Source: Anaerolineae bacterium (GTDB lineage: Bacteria; Chloroflexota; Anaerolineae; B4-G1; SLSP01). Taken from it: 40,271 nt of DNA. Positions 32,277 through 40,271 of this stretch are shown in pieces. A program made the position numbers and the translations under genes. The notes below the pieces were generated by a model, which searched no databases, was not told where the DNA came from, and saw nothing but the letters and a program-made list of their open reading frames with translations. The stretch is taken from the NCBI GenBank assembly GCA_016931315.1, contig JAFGFB010000093.1:1-40271 (forward strand). Reading direction: 5' to 3'. The stretch's first letter is position 1. Each line of letters begins with the position of its first letter.

Positions 32277-35200
32277 CTAAGGCAAATAGCGCGCCTTGGG
32301 ATGATGCACCACTATCGCGGCAGTACTATATTCAGGAATAAGCTGATACGCGGAGGAAAGGTGCAATTTCAGAGCTGTCTCCGCGGGCAATAGCCCAAAA
32401 AGAATACGATGCCCTTCCATGTCTGGACAGGCAGGATAGCCCCACGAGTAACGCTTGCCCCGGGTCTCTACCAGACCAAGTTCGCCACGAATTCGACGGT
32501 GCAACCACTCAGCCAGCGCTTCAGTGACGTTGGCTGCCAACCCGTGAACGAAATAGGCGTCACTGTACTCGCCAACGGCATTGAGTGCGCCAAAACGTTC
32601 CGTCGCACTCGCTCCCACAGTTACGACCTGGAAAGCTGCCACGTCCACAACGTCATTCTCCACTGACGCGAAATAATCTGCCAGACACAAACACGCCTCA
32701 CCCCGTCGCAGACGCGGGAAAGTAAAACGAGCGATTTCGCGCCGAGCCTCTGGTTGCCGGGGGTCGTAAACCAACAATGTCTCCCCCGTTGAAGCAACAG
32801 GGAAGTAACCGTAAAGCGCCTGCGGATGCAGATACGATGCAGCGGGCCACATCTGCGCCAGGCGCGCATCAAACTCCGCCTGTAACGCATCCCATGCCGC
32901 GCCCTTCGCCCCGCGCGCGCCCCACCCCACCCGATAAAGGCTTTTGCGATCCAACAACTCGAAGAGCTCATCTCGGGGAATCTCAGTGAGAGCACGATAG
33001 CCCCAGAAAGGCGGCGTTGGAATTTGGAGCGCTGGAGCAGCGGACGAAACCACAGAAGCACATCCGGCGCACGCAGCACAGGCAGTCGGGCGCTCCATGA
33101 CCCCGCTCTGTCGTCCTTCCGGCGCAATCGCAGCTTCCCCTCCATTTATGTCGGAATCCGGGGCAGCATCATGGTCGTGGTCGTGATCGTGGTCGTGCGC
33201 TGTTGGAGCCGACTTGAACATCACCACATGTTCCAGGACTTGTAGCGCCTCAAAAGCATCCTTACAGTAATAAACACCACCGCGATAGAGCGTCCCACCT
33301 TCGGGGATGGCAATACGCTGTGCGAATGAGGGATTGATTGCTGCGCCACCTACCAACAATGGAATCGCCAATCCACGCCGCTGCAACTCCTCCACCGCGC
33401 GCGCCATCTCCCGGCTTGTCGCCACAAGCAAGGCGCTGAGCCCAATGGCGTCCGCACCCAGCAGCACCGCTTGATCAAGAATTGCATCTATGGGTACTTG
33501 TTTGCCCAAATCGTGGACGGTGTAGCCGTTGTTAGCAAGTATTGTTTTTACCAGGTTTTTGCCGATATCATGCACATCACCAAAGACGGTTGCCAGCACC
33601 ACCACGCCCTTCGAAACACCCTCAGACCGGTCAAGCGCCTGCTCCAGCCGCGCAACCGCGGATTTCATCACCTCAGCAGATTGCAGTACGAAGGGCAGAA
33701 TGAGTTCACCTGCGCCGAAGCGGTCTCCAACTTCCTTCATTGCCGGCAGCAAAATGGCATTCAACACTTCCAATGGAGGATACAGGGCCAGGCAGGCTTC
33801 CACCAACGCCTCAACACCCTCACGACGACGGCGCAACACCGCCTCGTGAAGTTGCATAGCCGGATCAAGCGATGGCGCCTCGGTGTTTTCATCCGCGGCG
33901 CGCTGACCCTCAAACGCAGCAATGAAATCCGTCAGCGCATCCACACGGCGGTTGAAGATCACCTCATCCGCCAATGCACGCTCCACCGGTGGAATATCGG
34001 CGTAAGGCGTGATTTGAGCGGGGTTGACGATAGCCACATCAAGACCCGCCTCCACGGCACGGAAAAGAAAAACGCTGTTGAGCACCCGCCTCGCCGCCGG
34101 ACGAAGCCCATAGGAAACGTTGCTTACGCCCAGATTGGTGAGCGCGCCAGGCAGCTCTAACTTGATGCGACGCAGCGCTATAAGCGTTTCGAGTGCAGCG
34201 CCCGCGCTTTCCGAATCACCGGTTGCCAACGTGAAGGTCAATGGGTCGAAAATCAGCGCGTGCGGCGGCAAGCCGATTTCATCCACCGCCAGTCCATAAA
34301 GACGCCTGGCAACCGCCAGTTTATGCTCAGCAGTTCTGGCCATGCCGGTCTCATCTATGGTCAATGCAATCAACGCCGCACCGAATTCCCGCGCCAGGGT
34401 AAGAATCTCACGCGCCCGCGCTTCTCCCCCCTCCAGGTTCACCGAGTTAATAATCGCGCGTCCGGGATAGCGCTTAAGGGCTGCGCGCATCACTGCCAGG
34501 TCAGTGGTATCCAACATCAACGGGGCATCTGTATTGCGTGCCAGCAAGGCCACAACACGCGCCATCGTCACCACCTCGTCAGCGCGCTCGGTCAACGCCA
34601 CGCAAACATCCAAAACATGCGCGCCGGCGCCCACTTGCTCCTCGGCTAGCGTCACCAGCGCCGGATAACGTTCTTCAAGCATCAGCGTCCGCGCCGCCTT
34701 AGAACCCTGTGTATTGATGCGTTCACCAACCAACAACGGGCGCGGTTCCTGATGCAGCGCCACTGCCTGCACACTGCTCGCAAGCAACGGCAAGACGGAT
34801 GCAGTCTTTACCGGCATGGTGTTGCTCAGACCCTCCCGCACCCCACTGAGCGCTAAAGCGTTCCCCAATGCCTCAATATGCTCGGGACCCGTGCCGCAGC
34901 AACCTCCCACCGCGCGGACGCCCCACGTCGCAAACTCTACCATCGCCGCTGCAAATGCTCTCGGCGCCAGTGTATAGATAGCCTTACCACCGATATTTTG
35001 CGGCATCCCTGCATTCGGCATCACACAGACCGGTCGAGGACTGAGGGCAACCAAACGCCTCACCGCGTCACGCATCTCCTCTGGACCGGTTGAGCAATTG
35101 ATGCCCACAATATCCACAGGCAACGCCATCAGCGTCGCTGCAGCCGCCGCAACATCAGGCCCAGTGAGCATCCGTCCACCCGCGTCGAGCGTGATCTGTG

Positions 35201-35810
35201 CCTGCAAAGGCACACGCACGCCCAAACGCCGGAAGGTATGCCACACGCCCAGAATCGCCGCCTTAAGCTCGAGCAAATCCTGCTGCGTTTCCAGCAACAA
35301 CACATCTACGCCGCCCTCTAGCAAGCCCTGCGCCGCCTCAGCATAAACCTCCGTCAGCAAGTCAAAACTACTCTCACCGTCGGCATCCTCCAATGAGAGC
35401 AACCGTCCCGTTGGCCCCATAGAGCCTGCCACAAAGCGCGGCGCCCGCACCTCTAAGGCCACCCGGTCGGCAACACGTCGCGCCAACTGCGCGGCGCGAC
35501 GGTTGAGGTCCAAAGCCATTTCCGACACGCCAAACTCCGCCAGCGTCAGCCGGTTGGCGCGAAAGGAATTCGTCTCAATAGCCTCAGCGCCCGCTGCCAG
35601 ATACGCCGCATGGGTCGCTTCGACAAGGTCAGGACGATGCAACAGCAGCATCTCATTCAAACCTTCGGTGCGTTCTCCACCGAAATCAGCAGCAGCGGGC
35701 GACATTCGCGCCAGCTGCGTACCGGTTGCGCCATCAAAGAGAATGACATGATCTTCCAACGCATCCAGATAGTCGCGTCGGGAAAAGGGAATTGCAAAAG
35801 GATCAGGCAT
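32277..35810 (-). CDS. metH: Cobalamin-dependent methionine synthase
   Basis: Transfers methyl from methyltetrahydrofolate via cobalamin to homocysteine. All four modules are present. The homocysteine domain (1-320) has zinc ligands Cys239, Cys304 and Cys305 (GGCCGTGPEH). The folate domain spans about 355-625 (VGERINTQGS). The cobalamin cap and Rossmann domain (about 650-865) have the axial His747 in GDVHDIGKN. The reactivation domain occupies about 930-1177 (RYSWGYPACPD). Between the last two lies an unusual linker with an alternating His-Asp run (872-881) and Cys911, Cys914, Cys917. The total of 1177 residues is near the usual ~1230. GGGAGG lies 7 nt before the ATG. No cobalamin riboswitch is seen upstream, where only 76 nt separate it from coaX. 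Confidence 0.96.
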   Translation of the reverse strand: MPDPFAIPFSRRDYLDALEDHVILFDGATGTQLARMSPAAADFGGERTEGLNEMLLLHRPDLVEATHAAYLAAGAEAIETNSFRANRLTLAEFGVSEMALDLNRRAAQLARRVADRVALEVRAPRFVAGSMGPTGRLLSLEDADGESSFDLLTEVYAEAAQGLLEGGVDVLLLETQQDLLELKAAILGVWHTFRRLGVRVPLQAQITLDAGGRMLTGPDVAAAAATLMALPVDIVGINCSTGPEEMRDAVRRLVALSPRPVCVMPNAGMPQNIGGKAIYTLAPRAFAAAMVEFATWGVRAVGGCCGTGPEHIEALGNALALSGVREGLSNTMPVKTASVLPLLASSVQAVALHQEPRPLLVGERINTQGSKAARTLMLEERYPALVTLAEEQVGAGAHVLDVCVALTERADEVVTMARVVALLARNTDAPLMLDTTDLAVMRAALKRYPGRAIINSVNLEGGEARAREILTLAREFGAALIALTIDETGMARTAEHKLAVARRLYGLAVDEIGLPPHALIFDPLTFTLATGDSESAGAALETLIALRRIKLELPGALTNLGVSNVSYGLRPAARRVLNSVFLFRAVEAGLDVAIVNPAQITPYADIPPVERALADEVIFNRRVDALTDFIAAFEGQRAADENTEAPSLDPAMQLHEAVLRRRREGVEALVEACLALYPPLEVLNAILLPAMKEVGDRFGAGELILPFVLQSAEVMKSAVARLEQALDRSEGVSKGVVVLATVFGDVHDIGKNLVKTILANNGYTVHDLGKQVPIDAILDQAVLLGADAIGLSALLVATSREMARAVEELQRRGLAIPLLVGGAAINPSFAQRIAIPEGGTLYRGGVYYCKDAFEALQVLEHVVMFKSAPTAHDHDHDHDHDAAPDSDINGGEAAIAPEGRQSGVMERPTACAACAGCASVVSSAAPALQIPTPPFWGYRALTEIPRDELFELLDRKSLYRVGWGARGAKGAAWDALQAEFDARLAQMWPAASYLHPQALYGYFPVASTGETLLVYDPRQPEARREIARFTFPRLRRGEACLCLADYFASVENDVVDVAAFQVVTVGASATERFGALNAVGEYSDAYFVHGLAANVTEALAEWLHRRIRGELGLVETRGKRYSWGYPACPDMEGHRILFGLLPAETALKLHLSSAYQLIPEYSTAAIVVHHPKARYLP

Positions 35811-35886
35811 GGTTCAGCCTCCCAGGGACTTTACGGAGAACCAGCAGGCGCTGGAGGAAAGATTGAGCACCATTGACCAGGAACAC

Positions 35887-36675
35887 TCAACCGTCGGCTG
35901 CGTTTTGCAGTGCAATCAATCGCATCCCATTAAGGGTATGCCAGGGATCATATACGTCAAAGCAAGTCGTCATCGGCGCGATGAACTGACCCAAACCGCC
36001 AGTAGCGATAACCGGAATGGGTCCGGGAATTCCGTGTTGCAGCATCTCTGCACGGATGCGGCTAATCAAACGCTCCACCAAACCTAAATAGCCCAACATG
36101 ATGCCTGCACTGAGCGCCGAAATCGTATCGGTGCCAATGGCAAGTTCGGGTAGCTCCAATGCGATTTGCGGCAGCTGCGAGGTGCCGCCCGCAAGCGAAG
36201 CCGCCATCAAATTGGCGCCCGGTGCAATCGCCACGCCGAGAAACTCCGCTTGATCTGAAATAGCCACAAAAGTTGTCGCCGTACCGAAATCTACAGAGAT
36301 GCAGGCGCCTCTGAAGCGTGCATAAGCCGCGACCGCGTCGGCAATAAGATCAGCGCCTACCTCAGATGGGTTCTTGACGCGGAAGGTCAAACCCGTTTTG
36401 ATCTGATGACTCACCAATAACGGCGCACGCCCCGTCTGCTTCTCCAACATCCGCTCGATTTTCCAGGTGACAGGCGGCACAACGCTGCTCAGAACCACAT
36501 GGTCGAATTCTACCGCCTCCAGGCCTGCCTCACGCAAGAAAGCGTGGAAGAGCAGTCCGTACTCATCAGGCATTTTCTCTTTAACTGTCTGGACACGCCA
36601 GTGATGATGCCATGAATCTTCATCATGCACCGCAAAAACGATGTTGGTATTACCGATATCAACCGCCAATAGCAT
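35887..36675 (-). CDS. coaX: Type III pantothenate kinase
   Basis: Phosphorylates pantothenate, the first step of CoA synthesis; this type belongs to the ASKHA fold and is feedback-insensitive. The phosphate-binding motif LAVDIGNTNIVFAVHD opens the protein; VGADLIADAVAAYARF and SVDFGTATTFVAI (residues about 105-135) are the other conserved blocks, supplying metal-binding and catalytic aspartates. The start is the ATG with AGGAGA 7 nt upstream, which places DIGNTN at residue 6 as usual; an ATG or GTG-type start 24 nt earlier is less likely. It follows the ECF substrate-binding gene by 50 nt and probably shares its transcript. Confidence 0.93.
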   Translation of the reverse strand: MLLAVDIGNTNIVFAVHDEDSWHHHWRVQTVKEKMPDEYGLLFHAFLREAGLEAVEFDHVVLSSVVPPVTWKIERMLEKQTGRAPLLVSHQIKTGLTFRVKNPSEVGADLIADAVAAYARFRGACISVDFGTATTFVAISDQAEFLGVAIAPGANLMAASLAGGTSQLPQIALELPELAIGTDTISALSAGIMLGYLGLVERLISRIRAEMLQHGIPGPIPVIATGGLGQFIAPMTTCFDVYDPWHTLNGMRLIALQNAADG

Positions 36676-36725
36676 AGGGACGTCTCCTGATGTCTGCAAT
36701 ACGCTTAAGGATAATCCTCAGCGGA

Positions 36726-37283
36726 CTAAAGATTTGCGCCCTTGCGCTTTCCCACTGCAATGCGGCGCCAGGCAGCTACCACTACGAGCGTGATGATTGC
36801 CGAAGCCGCTGCCTCCGGCAAACCATTAGCCAGCACAATCGGTGGCAGGGCTACCCAGGGCACATATCCCAACGCGCCGATAACTCCAAGCACTAGAACC
36901 GTGTTCGTGAGACTCCCGGCAATGCCCGCACCAATCAACCCCGCAACGGGCCAACGCTGCAAGGCCCGCCACACTAACCAGGCCACCGGTCCGATGAAAA
37001 GCCGGGGCAGCACAGCAAGCACCGGATTGGTGAACCATACATCCGTCGGTCCCGTCGGGGCTATCGCAGCTTGCAACATGCTGAACAAGCCAAAAATCAA
37101 CCCGACCGCAGCACCCACTACTGGACCCTCCAACACTGCGCCAATAATCACAGGTACATGCATAATTGTCAGTGATGCGCCGCTAAACCACGGAATAAAC
37201 CCCCAATGCGTCCAACCAAGAAACGCTGCAATCGCGCCCAAAACACCGGCAATCACGACTTTGCGCGTACGAGACTCTTGCAT
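36726..37283 (-). CDS. ECF transporter S component, probably pantothenate (PanT-like)
   Basis: Membrane-embedded vitamin-binding subunit of an energy-coupling-factor transporter. About 185 residues with six predicted helices: VVIAGVLGAIAAFLGWTHW, a re-entrant LTIMHVPVIIGAVLEGP, VGAAVGLIFGLFSMLQ, LPRLFIGPVAWLVWRAL, VAGLIGAGIAGSLTNTVLVLG and a final AAASAIITLVVVAAW. This matches the PF12822-like S-component pattern. The ATG with GGAGGT 6 nt upstream is preferred to a GTG 30 nt earlier. Placement directly before coaX suggests pantothenate as ligand (inference); the fused ATPase and EcfT lie on the opposite strand from a shared promoter region. Confidence 0.86.
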   Translation of the reverse strand: MQESRTRKVVIAGVLGAIAAFLGWTHWGFIPWFSGASLTIMHVPVIIGAVLEGPVVGAAVGLIFGLFSMLQAAIAPTGPTDVWFTNPVLAVLPRLFIGPVAWLVWRALQRWPVAGLIGAGIAGSLTNTVLVLGVIGALGYVPWVALPPIVLANGLPEAAASAIITLVVVAAWRRIAVGKRKGANL

Positions 37284-37388
37284 ACCATCACCTCCAAAGG
37301 CCGAATTCACCACAGAGGCACAAAAAGCGCGAGAAACCCCAATCCCTTATCATGTTGCCTCGCGGTGTGCCCTTCGCCTGACGTCACT

Positions 37389-37416
37389 ATTATACCGCGA
37401 AGCGTGGCTTTGACAC
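37389..37416 (-). promoter_or_regulatory. Promoter of the S-component/coaX operon
   Basis: Minus strand GTGTCA (37411-37416), 16-base spacer, perfect TATAAT (37389-37394). Its -35 box shares bases with the opposite-facing ecfA promoter. The leader is about 100 nt and shows no known riboswitch. Confidence 0.55.
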
Positions 37417-37438
37417 CCGATTCCACAAAGGTTATAAT
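37410..37438 (+). promoter_or_regulatory. Consensus promoter of the fused ecfA gene
   Basis: TTGACA (37410-37415), 17-base spacer, TATAAT (37433-37438): a perfect match to the sigma-70 consensus in both boxes and in spacing. An ATG lies 9 nt after the -10. Confidence 0.85.
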
Positions 37439-37447
37439 GCAACCAAG

Positions 37448-37483
37448 ATGATCAAACAACCTCACCGGGCAGGATGCGGATGA
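37448..37483 (+). other. Possible 11-codon leader ORF before the fused ecfA gene
   Basis: Encodes MIKQPHRAGCG. Its ATG lies 9 nt after the -10 box (possible leaderless start) and its TGA overlaps the chosen ATPase start as ATGA, so it could couple translation. No Shine-Dalgarno site of its own. Confidence 0.35.
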
Positions 37484-39219
37484 CCGCACTCATTGAATTT
37501 GAAGCTGTGCGTTTTGTTTACAATGCAGCTGATCGCAGTGCGCAACCAGCGCTCGACGGTGTAACTTTGCAGATCGAAACCGGCGAATATGTCGCCATCA
37601 TTGGCGCGAACGGCTCCGGCAAATCCACGTTAGCCCGCCACCTGAATGCTTTGCTACTCCCCACACTCGGCACGGTTCACATTGCCGGCATGGATACCCG
37701 CGACCGGACACATCGCCGCGCCATCCGGCAGACCGTGGGAATGGTCTTTCAGCGCCCAGACGATCAGATCATCGCCGCCACGATTGAAGAAGATGTAGCC
37801 TTTGGGCCTGAGAATATGGGATTGCCACCGAATGAGATTCGCGCGAGGGTGCGCAAAGCCCTTGAAACAGTCAATCTCTGGGATGTACGGCTGCGCCCAC
37901 CGCACCTTCTCTCTGCGGGTCAGATGCAGCGAGTAGCACTGGCAGGTGTGCTGGCGATGCAGCCGCGCTGCATTGTGTTCGATGAAGCCACGGCAATGCT
38001 GGATCCTGCGGGCCGGCGCACCGTGCGCTTGATGATGGAACAGCTCCATGCGGAAGGTATCACCATCATCACCATCACGCATTTCATGGATGAAGCAACT
38101 GAAGCCAGACGCATCATTGTCATGGACCAGGGACGCGTGGCACTAGATGCCGCCCCTGCACAGGTTTTCGCGGATGACCAGGAATTACACACGCTAAGTC
38201 TGGAACTGCCGCCGATTGCGTTGCTCAATCAGCGCCTGCGCCAGAGTTTTCCCGAGTTGCCCCCCAATCTCCTTACCGCGCCGGCACTAACCAGCGCACT
38301 GGATGCCCTCCCCCACCGCACGGCAACCGCTGCGCCGATTGCAACACAACCGCCGTCCGCCCAAAATTCCCTAATCGAGGTTGAAGGCCTGGGACACGTC
38401 TACCTGAAAGGCACACCGCTGGAACACCGCGCACTACGCGATGTGAACCTGGTCGTTCCTGAGGGCGGGTCGCACGGGCTGCTCGGCGCCACAGGGTCAG
38501 GAAAATCTACGCTGCTGCAACATCTCAATGGATTGCTGCGTCCCCAGGAGGGCAAAGTACGCATCGGGGATTTCAACCTCAATGATCCGCACGTGGATTT
38601 GCGTGCCGTACGCCGTTCCGCAGGACTGGCTTTCCAGATGCCGGAACTGCAAATCTTCGAGCAATATGTCGGGGATGAAATCGCCTTTGGGCCACGTTTG
38701 CAGGGGCTGGAAGGCAGCGCGTTGCGCGAGCGTGTTCGCTGGGCCATGGAACTGGTCGGGTTAGATTTCGACGCCTTCAAGGATCGCCTGACTTTTGCCC
38801 TAAGCGGAGGCGAACGACGCAAAGTCGCTCTGGCGTCCGTTCTGGCGCTTCAACCGGCCATCCTGCTACTTGATGAGCCAACTGCCGGGCTTGATCCCGT
38901 CTCGCGACGCGAATTGCTGGCGCACCTGCAAGCGCTTCGAGATACAGGTATGGTACTGATCGTCTCCTCTCACCGCATGGAGGACCTGGCGCGTATGACA
39001 GAGACCCTGACCGTCATGGCTGATGGCTCCAGCATTTTGGGAGGCGCCGCCAGTGACGTTTTTGCCGCGGAGGGACAGTTACGGAGCCTGGGATTGGGGC
39101 TTCCCGCCGCCGCAGAAGTTGCCAGCGCGCTGCGCGCCCGCGGCTGGCCCCTGCCTTCGAATGTGCTCACCGCGGAAATGCTTGTAGCACAACTCGTGGA
39201 GATCACTAACCGTGCATGA
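37480..39219 (+). CDS. Fused ECF transporter ATPase (EcfA-EcfA')
   Basis: Two ABC ATPase domains in one 579-residue chain, replacing the usual EcfA1/EcfA2 pair that powers vitamin uptake. Domain 1: Walker A GANGSGKST, Q-loop FQRPDDQI, signature LSAGQMQRVALAG, Walker B CIVFDEATAMLD, His in ITITHFMDE. Domain 2: GATGSGKST, FQMPELQIF, LSGGERRKVALA, ILLLDEPTAGLD, His in VSSHRMED. Both Q-loops and catalytic Glu residues are intact. A Pro/Ala-rich linker (about 255-300) joins them. The second in-frame ATG is preferred as AGGA stands 5 nt before it; an ATG 6 nt earlier is possible. The stop overlaps the EcfT start by 8 nt. Confidence 0.93.
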   Translation: MTALIEFEAVRFVYNAADRSAQPALDGVTLQIETGEYVAIIGANGSGKSTLARHLNALLLPTLGTVHIAGMDTRDRTHRRAIRQTVGMVFQRPDDQIIAATIEEDVAFGPENMGLPPNEIRARVRKALETVNLWDVRLRPPHLLSAGQMQRVALAGVLAMQPRCIVFDEATAMLDPAGRRTVRLMMEQLHAEGITIITITHFMDEATEARRIIVMDQGRVALDAAPAQVFADDQELHTLSLELPPIALLNQRLRQSFPELPPNLLTAPALTSALDALPHRTATAAPIATQPPSAQNSLIEVEGLGHVYLKGTPLEHRALRDVNLVVPEGGSHGLLGATGSGKSTLLQHLNGLLRPQEGKVRIGDFNLNDPHVDLRAVRRSAGLAFQMPELQIFEQYVGDEIAFGPRLQGLEGSALRERVRWAMELVGLDFDAFKDRLTFALSGGERRKVALASVLALQPAILLLDEPTAGLDPVSRRELLAHLQALRDTGMVLIVSSHRMEDLARMTETLTVMADGSSILGGAASDVFAAEGQLRSLGLGLPAAAEVASALRARGWPLPSNVLTAEMLVAQLVEITNRA

Positions 39220-40033
39220 TTTCGAATTCCAGAGATACGTTACGGTAGGGCAATATCTGGCGACAGACTCACCCCTGCACCATCTCGACCCACGAGCTCG
39301 CCTGGTGAGTAGTATCTTCCTGCTGGTCGCCATCACTGCCGCACCCCACCTTAGCGGGCTGGGATTAGCGTTGGCGGTCACCTTCCTCGCGCTCATTGCC
39401 GCCCGAGTCCCCTTGAGCTATGCGTTGCGTGGTTTATTAGCGCCGCTGCCATTCATCCTGTTTCTAGCCCTATTACAGATAGTGTTCGGGTCTCCAGAAA
39501 ATACGTCTCCGGCATGGTTCACGCTGGGACCGCTGCACATCTCAAAAATGGATCTGCTAACCGGTAGCGTCATCATTGTGCGTTTTGCCGCGTTGATCTT
39601 GCTCATCAGCCTGGCATCCGCGATTATCTCCACGTCGGAACTGGTTCACGGGATGCAAGCCCTGTTGCGACCACTTACCATGCTGGGCATCCCCACCCAG
39701 GATATAGTGCTTATGGCGCAAGTCACACTGCGATTTCTCCCCCTTCTGGCTCTAGAAGCCGAACACATCGCAAAAGCGCAAGCTTCGCGTGGAGCCGAGT
39801 GGGGCACGGGGAAAACCGGCATCCTGCATCGCGTGCGGCAGGCACTGCCGTTGCTCGTGCCCCTGTTCCTCAACAGCTTGCAGCGGGCCGAAGCCCTCGC
39901 ACTTGCCATGGAGGCGCGAGGATATCACGGGGGAAAAGGACGCACTTCGATGCTAGAACTACACTTCCGTGCGTCTGATGCGATTGCCCTGATAATCGCA
40001 AGCGCCCTAAGCGTAGTGATTGTGATGCTTTGA
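39212..40033 (+). CDS. ecfT: ECF transporter transmembrane component EcfT
   Basis: Scaffold membrane subunit linking the ATPases to interchangeable S components. A 273-residue protein with about five or six predicted helices (for example LVSSIFLLVAITAAPHL, LAPLPFILFLALLQIVFG, IVRFAALILLISLASAII). The two cytoplasmic coupling motifs appear as QASRGAEWG (near 191) and EARGYHGG (near 235), corresponding to the Ala-Arg-Gly elements that dock on each ATPase. The GTG start overlaps the ATPase gene by 8 nt, so the two are translationally coupled. The S component is divergent rather than downstream, so this may also serve S subunits elsewhere in the genome. Confidence 0.93.
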   Translation: MHDFEFQRYVTVGQYLATDSPLHHLDPRARLVSSIFLLVAITAAPHLSGLGLALAVTFLALIAARVPLSYALRGLLAPLPFILFLALLQIVFGSPENTSPAWFTLGPLHISKMDLLTGSVIIVRFAALILLISLASAIISTSELVHGMQALLRPLTMLGIPTQDIVLMAQVTLRFLPLLALEAEHIAKAQASRGAEWGTGKTGILHRVRQALPLLVPLFLNSLQRAEALALAMEARGYHGGKGRTSMLELHFRASDAIALIIASALSVVIVML

Positions 40034-40194
40034 AATCCGCATCAGCTCAGATTTAGCTCTCCATAACCCATTTGAAAGCGGCAAACCGTTGAACGGGTCC
40101 GTAGGTACAGCTATTGCATTTGGGAAATGACGCTCAGTGGGCAAATCATGGCTCGCCCATTAGGTTCATTTTAGCTACCCAAACAGGTTTTTAT

Positions 40195-40262
40195 AAGGGG
40201 GTTTCTTGATCGGGGCTGCGCCCCGACCAAGAAACCCCTTAAATTTTTCGGACTTTAGTCCG
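40195..40262. repeat. Long palindrome and CTTTAG-core hairpin after ecfT
   Basis: A near-perfect 21-bp inverted repeat (40195-40216 and 40220-40240; one mismatch, one extra G) with loop TGC, then an AT run, then CGGACTTTAGTCCG (40249-40262). Its outer AT-rich arms and GGGGC-NNN-GCCCC core resemble the family A layout without sequence identity. It may also terminate ecfT transcription. The stretch 40034-40194 contains nothing I recognise. Confidence 0.65.
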
Positions 40263-40271
40263 CATCTGCCA

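Noticed and set aside
33168-33197. CRISPR-like or microsatellite array
   Set aside because: It is an in-frame His-Asp codon run inside metH with no spacers.
33471-34160. 229-codon frame antisense to metH
   Set aside because: It is a shadow of the folate and cobalamin domains with no start signal or motif.
35811-35886. Cobalamin riboswitch before metH
   Set aside because: Only 76 nt lie between coaX and metH, too short, and no B12-box-like sequence was seen.
1-40271. Insertion sequence, prophage or defence island
   Set aside because: No transposase, integrase, restriction, toxin or phage structural gene was recognised; genes are mostly core metabolism and information processing.

Overview
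The window is about 40 kb of mid-to-high GC bacterial chromosome and is almost fully coding. It carries 33 confident protein genes and no rRNA, tRNA, CRISPR array, transposase or phage gene that I can see. The gene set points to a Chloroflexota (Anaerolineae-like) bacterium. This is inference from several traits together: coenzyme F420 genes (NpdG, CofE, an LLM-class oxidoreductase), a dnaG-rpoD pair, an adjacent radical SAM/DUF2344 pair, a YlxP-like DUF503 protein, a fused EcfA-EcfA transporter ATPase, and proline/threonine-rich lipoproteins. Mixed translation signals support this kind of lineage: many genes have strong AGGAGG ribosome sites and GTG starts, while others look leaderless.

Region 1 (1-2,000): a palindromic repeat, then purB (adenylosuccinate lyase). 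Region 2 (2,000-13,500, all minus strand): a NarL-type response regulator, an alkyltransferase-like DNA repair protein, a class A penicillin-binding protein and a secreted protein of unknown function. After a second repeat copy comes a likely six-gene run: Pro/Thr-rich lipoprotein metalloprotease, membrane protein, alkaline-phosphatase-superfamily enzyme, homoserine dehydrogenase, PEBP lipoprotein and aldo/keto reductase. Region 3 (13,500-21,450, plus strand) is informational: RNase D, a beta-CASP metallo-beta-lactamase nuclease, inorganic pyrophosphatase, DUF503, DNA primase, primary sigma factor and YjbQ. Region 4 (21,550-29,005, plus strand): an overlapping radical SAM/DUF2344/EamA trio, then an F420 block of NpdG, CofE, a Mer-like LLM oxidoreductase and a dihydroorotate-dehydrogenase-like flavoprotein with two 4Fe-4S motifs. 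Region 5 (29,090-37,300, minus strand): zinc-ribbon protein, DDAH-type hydrolase, PPK2, MetH with an odd His/Asp- and Cys-rich linker, type III pantothenate kinase and an ECF substrate-binding subunit. Region 6 (37,400-40,033, plus strand): the fused ECF ATPase and EcfT, divergent from the S component.

Functional links: the ECF S subunit, CoaX and the divergent EcfA-A/EcfT genes look like a vitamin uptake and activation unit, probably for pantothenate. Ppa and PPK2 handle pyrophosphate and polyphosphate. RNase D, the beta-CASP nuclease, DnaG and RpoD form a nucleic-acid block.

The most interesting non-coding content is a set of short palindromic or MITE-like repeats. One family has three copies, and its two well-preserved copies differ by paired, stem-preserving changes. 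One 178-bp element has 12-bp inverted ends and perfect 8-bp flanking direct repeats. Other notable signals are a divergent promoter pair sharing one -35 region, a palindrome over the promoter of the LLM/flavoprotein operon, and four genes whose ATG lies 6-8 nt after a -10 box.
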